From JALHST01 sp038316335 (GTDB taxonomy: Bacteria > Bacteroidota > Bacteroidia > Flavobacteriales > Flavobacteriaceae): DNA of 64,000 nucleotides. Positions within the stretch are counted from its first letter, which is position 1; each line of letters opens with the position of its first letter. This document shows, piece by piece, positions 54,228 through 61,960 of the stretch. A program made the translations under genes and the position numbers. Below the pieces are notes generated by a model. It had not been told where the DNA came from. It ran no database searches and worked only from the letters and a program-made list of their open reading frames with translations. Location of the stretch: NCBI GenBank assembly GCA_038316335.1, contig JBBQAM010000001.1:186001-250000 (forward strand), read 5' to 3'.

Positions 54228-54481
54228 TTTACAAGTTTTATAAATTAAAAAAATGAGAACTCAGCTTTGCATTGCAAAATCTTTGGTCGAACCGATTTTT
54301 AATACGTGTTCTATGGTTTCAAGCTACATGACCTGATCGTATTTCATACAGGTACTTGCATGGTGAATTACCAAAACAAGGTTACACCAAAAACACGATT
54401 TCCTAAAAACGTAGATCTTGTTTCTAACGACCATCTAAAAGAATGCGTCACATTATACTGGCAATGCAATCAATCGATAAA

Positions 54482-55009
54482 TTATAAAACTTGTTTGGGC
54501 GGAGGACTTGAAATTTCTAGGAATAATGGCGTGTAGCCGTTGAAGTATTTAAAGTTGGAACGATGTTCTCTATTTAAAAACGCGATTTCGTTTGTGTATT
54601 GGGATGGTATTGGTTCATGAAAAAATTTTAGAAATCGAAGTGTATCGCGTTCCGTATTTTTAGTACCCTTATTTTTTTCGAGTTCTTTGCCATAATTGGC
54701 AATTAGCTTGGTCTCTTGAATATCTGAAATGCAGTGATATCTCTTTGTGTTTTGGTCAATGATTTGTACGTGAACTACATCATACATGGTGCCTTTATAT
54801 GAAAATTCGGCAGTATCCTTCCAAGTAATTTGATCTTCATTTTCAGGGGTAATTGTAAAAATGGTGAGATCACTTTCGCGAATACCCTGTTTGATTTCTT
54901 GAATAATTTCCCTACGTATTTCAAATTGGCGAATACGAAAGAGCATATAAGATCCTCCAATATTAAAAGTAAAGATTACCAGAAGAAATAAGGCAATCGC
55001 ATTTTTCAA
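54482..55009 (-). CDS. Hypothetical membrane-anchored protein near TonB receptor
   Basis: 175 residues: N-terminal helix IALFLLVIFTFNIGGSYMLF, then a charged REIIQEIKQGIRESDLTIFTI region and a mature part with EFSYKGTMYDVVHVQI and YHCISDIQETKLI. I have the impression that such proteins often precede metal-related TonB receptors in Bacteroidota. Function unknown. The 254 bases between it and the receptor hold no other gene. Confidence 0.65.
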   Translation of the reverse strand: MKNAIALFLLVIFTFNIGGSYMLFRIRQFEIRREIIQEIKQGIRESDLTIFTITPENEDQITWKDTAEFSYKGTMYDVVHVQIIDQNTKRYHCISDIQETKLIANYGKELEKNKGTKNTERDTLRFLKFFHEPIPSQYTNEIAFLNREHRSNFKYFNGYTPLFLEISSPPPKQVL

Positions 55010-55325
55010 TTTCCAAACATTTTAATTAAGCATCTAAATTAAGTAAAAATAATAAAGCGACCGATTATTGTCATTCTTTCGTCTAATCTATTTTTAAATA
55101 CCACGTAAACCGAGTTTTCATTGAGAAGATACAATCCCACCCAATGCCATTATCACCAGTATCATAATCGTCTTCCTGACTTTCTTTTTGTCGTACGAAG
55201 TACCTAAATGCAAAAATCAAGGGAAGAATAGGATATCTAAGGTTAGGAAGATGATCGTAACATTTTTATATAGGATAACCCACCTTTACAGACACTTCCC
55301 TTGAATCAATTGGCTGCATTTTTTA
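55010..55325. other. Intergenic region, nothing recognised
   Basis: No open frame or hairpin stands out. It lies upstream of the hypothetical gene at 54482 and downstream of aqpZ, so it should contain the promoter of the former. Confidence 0.4.
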
Positions 55326-56019
55326 TTACTTTGTTTCGGGCGAGCTAAACTTGTAAACGAGTCCCGCTAAAATTGCGCCTACAATAGCAGCAACCCAAAA
55401 AAGCCATAATTGCCCCATAGCCCAATCTCCGGCAAATAATGCCTGACTTGTACTTCTTGCGGGATTGACCGAAGTGTTGGTAACGGGAATACTTATTAAA
55501 TGGATAAGTGTTAGCCCCAATCCAATTGCTAGGCCTGCAAAACCTTTAGACGCTTTCGAATGGGTAGCACCCAAAATAATTATCAAAAACATAAAGGTCA
55601 TGGTGATTTCAGTCACAAGTGCTGAAAGCAAAGTATACCCGCCAGGGGAATGTTCCCCATATCCATTTGCGGCAAATCCCCCGATTTCAAATCCTGTTTT
55701 TCCGCTTGCGATTACACATAAAATGCCTGCACCTGCAATGCCTCCCAGGACTTTGGCAATAATATAGGGTAGTAGTTCCTTTTTGTCAAAACGACCACCT
55801 ACCCAAAGCCCTATTGAAACCGCTGGATTCAAATGACAGCCCGAAATATGACCAATGGCATAGTCCATGGTCAGCACAGTTAATCCAAAGGCCAGTGCAA
55901 CACCTGCAAATCCAATTCCTAATTCTGTATAGGCAGTGGCCAAAACGGCGCTCCCGCACCCGCCTAATACCAACCAAAAGGTTCCGATAAATTCTGCTAC
56001 TAATTTTTCATGATTTTTC
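55326..56019 (-). CDS. aqpZ: Aquaporin Z with a frameshifted start
   Basis: The body (MVLGGCGSAVLA onward, 215 residues) is a normal aquaporin: NPA boxes in GCHLNPAVSIG and TSVNPARSTS, six membrane helices, water-selective AqpZ type. The usual N-terminus KLVAEFIGTFWLVLGG is encoded immediately upstream (to about 56012), but its ATG at 56019-56017 is followed by only five A instead of six, giving M-K-N-stop. Translation would need a non-ATG start (for example TTG 55973) or a slip in the A run. Possibly a pseudogene in the making. Confidence 0.75.
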
Positions 56020-56334
56020 TGTTTTGTTAGTTATTGATAATGGTTCTTGTTTTTCTTATAAAGTATAGTTTTTGGAGTACTATAGTTACAAGTGGATCTA
56101 GTTATTAATTGATAATACATATAAATTACCTCAATTCGTGGCACATTGTAGGGAGTATTCCGGGAATTAAATTTAATATATCCTGGTAAAACACCATTGG
56201 AAATGGAAGAAAGGGCGCCAAAATAAAAAGGTTTGAATACTTTCATTTGAATTCTATATTTAGAAGGCCATTTTATATTCATTCTACTTCAGTTGAAAAG
56301 ACTTTAAGTATCTTAGAAGCGAAACAACATATTT
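56020..56334. other. Divergent intergenic region
   Basis: Lies between aqpZ (minus) and the iorA-like gene (plus) and must hold both promoters. An 83-residue minus-strand frame (56031-56282) is A/T-rich and not protein-like. No palindrome of note. Confidence 0.4.
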
Positions 56335-56799
56335 ATGCCGAAATACACGCTGAACATAAATCGCAGTCAAAGGTTAGTCGAGGCCGAATCTGATACACCT
56401 TTGTTGTATGTTTTACGTGATCATCTTGAACTGAATGGTCCTAGGTTCGGATGTGGACTTTCGCAATGCGGGTCTTGCACCGTCTTGTTAAATGGCAAGG
56501 CTTCGACGAGCTGTTTGGTGCCGATCTCATCGATTGGCGATACTGAAATCACAACCTTGGAAGGACTGGCAAGTACTACTGGAAAACTACATGCCGTGCA
56601 GGCGGCATTTGTAAAAGAGCAAGCGGCCCAATGTGGTTACTGCCTAAATGGAATGGTGATGGCGGCAGTCGGTTTGCTAACCAAAAACCCAAATCCCAAT
56701 GACGCCGAAATCAGAAACGCATTGCAGATGAACTTGTGCCGTTGTAGTGCCCATACGCGCATTATTCGAGCTATTAAAACTGCCGCCAAGAATCTATAA
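56335..56799 (+). CDS. iorA: Isoquinoline 1-oxidoreductase-like [2Fe-2S] subunit
   Basis: 154 residues. A plant-type [2Fe-2S] domain with CGLSQCGSC and C in STSCLVP, then the helical second [2Fe-2S] domain with QCGYCLNGMVMAA and LCRCSAHTRI. Passes electrons from the molybdenum subunit encoded 12 bases downstream to an acceptor. Length and motif order match IorA and related aldehyde-dehydrogenase small subunits. Confidence 0.92.
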   Translation: MPKYTLNINRSQRLVEAESDTPLLYVLRDHLELNGPRFGCGLSQCGSCTVLLNGKASTSCLVPISSIGDTEITTLEGLASTTGKLHAVQAAFVKEQAAQCGYCLNGMVMAAVGLLTKNPNPNDAEIRNALQMNLCRCSAHTRIIRAIKTAAKNL

Positions 56800-56811
56800 A
56801 CCCATCCAGTT

Positions 56812-59049
56812 ATGAATGCAAGAGCGCTTCCATCAAGAAGAAAGTTCCTCCGGGACCTTGGTTATATAAGCATTGGGTTTTCATTTCTCGGTGCTTGTCA
56901 GGGCCCGGAAGATCCGATTATGGCCTCGAGAGTAGATTTCGTAGATGGCCTTCCCGGTAGCATGGGAAAGGCAAAAACGGTGAATGCCTGGTTGGAAATA
57001 CTGGAAGATGGGAATGTCAGGATATTATCCGGGAAAGTAGAATTAGGTCAGGGCATCCGCACAGCCATTCGTCAAGTTGCTGCTGAAGAACTCGATATGG
57101 ATCTAGATCGGGTTGAAGTAAAGCTTGCAGAGACCGGGGTTACACCAAACGAAGGCTATACAGGAGCCAGTGCATCCATTCAGAATAGTGCCATGTCTGT
57201 CCGGTATGCAGCGGCGTCTGCAAGGACCGAACTATTAAAACTGGCTAGTAAAAAATTAAACACACCCATTGACGACCTATGGCTGTACAATGGCATTGTT
57301 AAGGCTAAGACCACTGCCAAGTCACTTACTTTTGGTGCCATTCTTGAAGGGGTTCAATTGGAAATGGAAGTAACTACACCGATTCAAATCAAGAATAAGA
57401 AAGAACACCGCTATGTCGGAAAAGCCGTTCCAAGAATGGATATCGATAGGATGGTACGAGGTGAAGCCATCTTTATCCAGGATATGCACTTCCCGGGTAT
57501 GGTACATGCCAGGGTGGTACGGCCACTGGGTTATGGGTCCAAACTGCTCGCGTTCGATGCAGCCGGGGCAAAATCAGAGGTAATAGGCCTACATAAAATA
57601 ATTGTCAAGGGAAGTTTTTTGGGGGTAATTACCCAAAGGGAATATCAAGCCGTGAAAGCCCAACGCTACCTTAAAGAACATTCAGAATGGACTGCCCCAC
57701 GGTCTCTTCCCGCATCGGAAGACCTGTATAACCATATAAAAAAAATTGCCGATCCACCCGAGATGGTTCAGGATGAAGGAACTATTGACGCCGCCGTTTT
57801 ACGTGGGAAAACAATTGAGGCGCGTTTTTCAAAACCTTATATAATGCATGGTTCTATGGGACCGGCTTGCGGAATTGCGATGTTCGATGGGGAGGTATTG
57901 CACATCTGGTCACATAGTCAAGGGATCTATCCTTTAAGGGATGCCCTGACTTCGATGCTTGCTATGGATTCAAGTAAAATACATATCATAAGTGTTCCTG
58001 GGGCAGGTTGTTATGGGCATAGTACCGCTGATGACGCCGCAACCGATGCAGCACTTTTGGCATTGGAATATCCTAAAAAGCATGTCCGCGTTCAGTGGTC
58101 TCGGCAAGACGAACAATCTTGGGATCCCTTTGGCCCTGCAATGATTGTCGAACTAGAAGCCAGTCTGGATGAAAGCGGAAGAATACATTCATGGAAATCA
58201 GACGTTTGGACCGATTCACACAGTACGCGACCCAATGCCGATGCGGGCACGGTACTCGCCGCCCGCTATTTGGAAAGTCCTTTTTTGATGAGGTCAAGGG
58301 GCTATTTGGCCGGGGGATATAGAAATGCCGAACCCTATTACAACATTCCGAATAGGAGATTGAATGCCCATTACTATGATGGCCCGCTTCGGGTTTCATC
58401 ATTACGAAGTTTAGGCTCCTTTGCGAACATTTTCGCCGTGGAATCTTTTATGGATACATTGGCAGAAAAAGCAGGAAAAGATCCTCTTGAATTTCGGTTG
58501 CTGCATTTAGATGACGAAAGGGCCATTGCTGTTGTCAAGAGAGTGACCGAAATGACGGCCTCCCAAATACCAAATAAGGACGAAGGTATTGGCTATGCAT
58601 TTATGAGATACAAGAATACGGATGCCTTTGTCATGGTGGCCGCCAAAGTAAAAGTTGATCCTGTGAATGGCAATGTTCGACTTATCAAATTGTGGGCGGC
58701 AATCGATGTGGGCGAAGTAATCAACCTTGACGGCCTAATAAATCAAACCGAGGGCGGTATGATCCAGGCGGCCAGCTGGACGTTAAAAGAGCAAGTAACT
58801 TTCAATACGAAGGAGGTGACCAGCAGTGATTGGAATTCGTATCCCATTTTACGGTATCCCGAAATACCCGAAATCGAAGTCGCCATTATTGACCGACCCA
58901 ATGAAGCGGTATGTGGGGGAGGAGAAGTACCCATGCCACCTACTGGAGCCGCAATTGCCAATGCGGTCTATAAGGCGTCTGGAATTCGCGTGTATGATTT
59001 ACCAATTACCCCAGAGAAAATAATGGGAGCAGCGATGATACCATACTAA
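56812..59049 (+). CDS. iorB: Molybdopterin-binding subunit of an isoquinoline 1-oxidoreductase-like enzyme
   Basis: 745 residues of the xanthine-dehydrogenase large-subunit family. A twin-arginine signal SRRKFLRDLG with a hydrophobic stretch indicates export with the cofactor bound. Later motifs: GKVELGQGIRTAIRQVAAEEL, YTGASASIQNS, and near the end GGGEVPMPPTGAAIANAV with the catalytic Glu. Hydroxylates an N-heterocycle or oxidises aldehydes in the periplasm; the natural substrate is unknown. Confidence 0.9.
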   Translation: MNARALPSRRKFLRDLGYISIGFSFLGACQGPEDPIMASRVDFVDGLPGSMGKAKTVNAWLEILEDGNVRILSGKVELGQGIRTAIRQVAAEELDMDLDRVEVKLAETGVTPNEGYTGASASIQNSAMSVRYAAASARTELLKLASKKLNTPIDDLWLYNGIVKAKTTAKSLTFGAILEGVQLEMEVTTPIQIKNKKEHRYVGKAVPRMDIDRMVRGEAIFIQDMHFPGMVHARVVRPLGYGSKLLAFDAAGAKSEVIGLHKIIVKGSFLGVITQREYQAVKAQRYLKEHSEWTAPRSLPASEDLYNHIKKIADPPEMVQDEGTIDAAVLRGKTIEARFSKPYIMHGSMGPACGIAMFDGEVLHIWSHSQGIYPLRDALTSMLAMDSSKIHIISVPGAGCYGHSTADDAATDAALLALEYPKKHVRVQWSRQDEQSWDPFGPAMIVELEASLDESGRIHSWKSDVWTDSHSTRPNADAGTVLAARYLESPFLMRSRGYLAGGYRNAEPYYNIPNRRLNAHYYDGPLRVSSLRSLGSFANIFAVESFMDTLAEKAGKDPLEFRLLHLDDERAIAVVKRVTEMTASQIPNKDEGIGYAFMRYKNTDAFVMVAAKVKVDPVNGNVRLIKLWAAIDVGEVINLDGLINQTEGGMIQAASWTLKEQVTFNTKEVTSSDWNSYPILRYPEIPEIEVAIIDRPNEAVCGGGEVPMPPTGAAIANAVYKASGIRVYDLPITPEKIMGAAMIPY

Positions 59050-59052
59050 TCA

Positions 59053-59184
59053 ATGCAAGGGCAATTCTATAGTAATCCGGTTAGCACCAATGCATCCATA
59101 AAAAATGCCATGATCGAGGAGGAGTTCGCTAGAAATAAGCCGTCAAAAAACCGATTGGGTCGCGTGCGGATAAATTTTCCCTAA
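59053..59184 (+). CDS. Possible 43-residue protein after iorB
   Basis: MQGQFYSNPVSTNASIKNAM begins a frame that ends LGRVRINFP at TAA. It starts three bases after the iorB stop, so co-translation is possible. No family recognised and no second copy for comparison; it could be a chance frame. Confidence 0.3.
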   Translation: MQGQFYSNPVSTNASIKNAMIEEEFARNKPSKNRLGRVRINFP

Positions 59185-59202
59185 GGATAATAATTCCCAA
59201 CA

Positions 59203-61941
59203 TTAATCATCGTCGTCGTCAAAATCCGTTCCCGTTAATTTGGTAGGGTAGGGCACGTCCCCTTTACTACTGAACCAAAGAATGCGATTTAAGAGATCGT
59301 CACTGCCTGAATCAATATGGTCGAACTCTGGGCGCATTGATTTTTTGGCAAAGGATAAACCTTTTCCCTTTAATGCATCTAAACTGGGGTTCATTTCATC
59401 TATGGGAATTCGGTTTGGAACTTTTTCAAAACCATCACCAATAGCGTTTTCCATAAAGCAGTCGAACATAGGCAAGGCTGTGGCGTCCATCAGGTTCATC
59501 GGCGGAATGCCCAAAATCTGTTCGATGGAACGTACTACTGAGGTTTGGTTATAGTTGGTACTGACAGTCTTTTTTAATCGACTATACGGGCTGATTATAA
59601 AACCGGTGGTACGATACGCTGAAACATGGTCCCATCCGGCTTGGGAATCGTCTTCAGTAACAAAAATGACCGTATTTTTCCAAAACCTGCTGTTACTTAT
59701 CGCTTCGACGATACGGCCCAAAGCCAGGTCATTATCGGCAACCATGGCCCGTGGGGTTGGCATTCCCGGCCTGGTACCGGTGGTATGGTCCGACGAAAGT
59801 GCCATTACCGACAGTTCAGGAAATTGGTCACCGGGCATCTTTTCGTACTCCTGTAATTCCTTGATAAAAGCGTCTGCCCGTATTTGTTCGGTAATATTCA
59901 ATTGATCAGATCCCGGATAATTTTGGGAAAGCATCGGGGCGACCCTGGAGATGGTAGTCGTATTGTGAAATTCCAAGTTTTTCCCCGATTTATAGTCATT
60001 ATAAATGGATGTCCAAGTAAGTCTGGGGTCGATATTGGGATCACAGGCCTCTCCGTATATACGTACCGTTTTTCCGTGATCCGCAGCGTTGTTCCAGATA
60101 AATCCCTTTTGGCCATAGACCAGGGCATCGGTTTGTACATGTGGATAGCTCCTGAACCATGCCCGTACGTTCTTTTCAATATAATCGGTGACCATGGCGG
60201 CATCCGTCCATTGATGTCCTTCGGCGGAACATTTTCCCGAAGCATAATAATTGTCAAGCAGCAGAAAATCCTGGGCAAGCCGATGCTGGTTGGGGGTTAT
60301 GCTATCCCCGAAGATACATAGTCCCTTTTCCCCGTTTCCGGATGGCATATCCCCTAGGACCTGGTCATACGTCCTATTTTCCTTTATGATATAAATGACA
60401 TGTTTGAAAACGGAGGGTTCCCCGATGCGCTCGGGCATGGGTCTCGCCGGTTGGTTCTGCCGGGGCGAAAGTTTGGCAAGTTCGAGCCTAAAATGAAGCA
60501 TCTGTTCTTTTACCTGATCCGTGTATTCGGCCAATTTTTTGGAATCGGGAACGGGAATTATGGAAACGGTGGCTTTTTGGTGATGGGAGTTGAATGCCCC
60601 TTTTTTGATTTGTTCGCTGATTTCATTGGGCTGCTCCATTTGCAGACTATTTACCCGGGCTCCCTCGCCTTCGAGGTTGGTCACGAACAGCGTATTATTT
60701 TTTAAGGTTACGCCACCAGGGTAGGCTTCCGTTGGAATATAGCCCAGTACCGAACTTTGCCGATTTTCTGAGGAAAACCGTATTACCGCTAAGGCGTTGT
60801 CCATTCCATTGGCCACATATAGTAGTGATCCGTCTTCGTTAAAGGCCATGGCATTCGGAGAATCTCCTATAAATCCCATCTTGCCTTCATGTATTTTTAC
60901 CGAGATGGTTTCCTGTACCTGCAGGCTTTCGGGATCTATGACAGAAATAACGTCGCTATTGCCATTACTTACGCATATCATTCCATTGCCAGGATTGCCA
61001 ATGATGTCATTGGGGTGAAGCCCTACCGGTATCGTTGAAATCAGCGTGCCGTCCTTCACTGAAAATACAGAAACGCTCCCGTTGTCTATGGCTCCTGTTG
61101 ACGGGTCTATAAAGGCTTCCCCATACGGCACACCCGCCGTTTCCGCATGGTTTTGCCCTGATGGAGCGGTCCCGGCCCAATTGGTGACAAATGCTTTTTC
61201 GCCTTGAATAAGAATTCCATAAGGGGCGACTCCTGTAGGTACTGACCAAACGGTCTTTTTGGAGTTCACCTCGATTTTTTCCAGGGTATTGTTGCCATTG
61301 AGTACTACATATAGAAATTGATTTCCGTTTTCTGTGGTGATTGCCAGTTCATTGGGCAATGCCAATGGGGAAGTGCCCTTTGGTTGAAAATCGAAGGTTT
61401 TTAGAATGTTCAGGACCTTTCCCTTTACACGTGCCTGAAAGACCTTTGAAGTATGGTCATAGCCATTCGAGGCGCTCCAAAAGATTGAAACGCCTTGGTC
61501 GTCCTTTATGGCAAGGATGCCCGAATAGGTGCTCATAAACCCACTATATTCCTCTTGGTCGGCATAGGACCATCGGTTCACGATGTTTCGGGTTCTGGGA
61601 TCGAGTAGTGCTATACCGTAGCGATCTTCTATTACCAAGAGGTCAGATACTGGGATGGCCTGTATATCAAGACTATGATTCTCCAGGTCTGGATTCCCGA
61701 AAGAAACTACTTTTCCGGCCGGTTTTATGGTGCGATTGTAGGGCATCATCACAGGCAACGAAACCCCGTTCAGCGAACTTTGGTCATAGGCTGTATAGTG
61801 CCTGCTTTTTTCATCGTTATTGCTCGAATCCAGTTTTTTAAGGGAATGGCACCCAAGACAACATGTTGCCACCAAAAACAGCACAGTACGTTCTAGCGTT
61901 CCGGAAAATTTAACTGTATTTAATTCTTTTAAGGCTTCCAT
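59203..61941 (-). CDS. YncE-like beta-propeller / phosphoesterase lipoprotein
   Basis: 912 residues from ATG 61941, chosen because it opens a lipoprotein signal (VLFLVATCCLGC). About residues 60-480 form a seven-bladed YncE-type propeller (VTNWAGTAPSG, LFVTNLEGEGARV). The rest is a phosphoesterase domain: HVIYIIKENRTYDQVLGD, SAEGHQWTDAAMVTDYI, LSSDHTTGTRPG, VFVTEDDSQAGWDHVSAYR with the metal-binding Asp/His set. Probably a periplasmic or surface phosphatase for phosphate acquisition. The tail is acidic (DFDDDDD). Twenty bases after its paralogue. Confidence 0.82.
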   Translation of the reverse strand: MEALKELNTVKFSGTLERTVLFLVATCCLGCHSLKKLDSSNNDEKSRHYTAYDQSSLNGVSLPVMMPYNRTIKPAGKVVSFGNPDLENHSLDIQAIPVSDLLVIEDRYGIALLDPRTRNIVNRWSYADQEEYSGFMSTYSGILAIKDDQGVSIFWSASNGYDHTSKVFQARVKGKVLNILKTFDFQPKGTSPLALPNELAITTENGNQFLYVVLNGNNTLEKIEVNSKKTVWSVPTGVAPYGILIQGEKAFVTNWAGTAPSGQNHAETAGVPYGEAFIDPSTGAIDNGSVSVFSVKDGTLISTIPVGLHPNDIIGNPGNGMICVSNGNSDVISVIDPESLQVQETISVKIHEGKMGFIGDSPNAMAFNEDGSLLYVANGMDNALAVIRFSSENRQSSVLGYIPTEAYPGGVTLKNNTLFVTNLEGEGARVNSLQMEQPNEISEQIKKGAFNSHHQKATVSIIPVPDSKKLAEYTDQVKEQMLHFRLELAKLSPRQNQPARPMPERIGEPSVFKHVIYIIKENRTYDQVLGDMPSGNGEKGLCIFGDSITPNQHRLAQDFLLLDNYYASGKCSAEGHQWTDAAMVTDYIEKNVRAWFRSYPHVQTDALVYGQKGFIWNNAADHGKTVRIYGEACDPNIDPRLTWTSIYNDYKSGKNLEFHNTTTISRVAPMLSQNYPGSDQLNITEQIRADAFIKELQEYEKMPGDQFPELSVMALSSDHTTGTRPGMPTPRAMVADNDLALGRIVEAISNSRFWKNTVIFVTEDDSQAGWDHVSAYRTTGFIISPYSRLKKTVSTNYNQTSVVRSIEQILGIPPMNLMDATALPMFDCFMENAIGDGFEKVPNRIPIDEMNPSLDALKGKGLSFAKKSMRPEFDHIDSGSDDLLNRILWFSSKGDVPYPTKLTGTDFDDDDD

Positions 61942-61960
61942 AAGTTTGTTTACGATTCGA

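Noticed and set aside
54228..54481. Possible cobalamin riboswitch upstream of the TonB receptor, suggested by the nearby B12-dependent mutase
   Set aside because: No B12-box-like sequence or convincing multi-stem fold was seen, and the ABC proteins fit heme uptake better.
56031..56282. 83-residue minus-strand ORF between aqpZ and iorA
   Set aside because: A/T-rich, no motif, and lies in the divergent promoter region.
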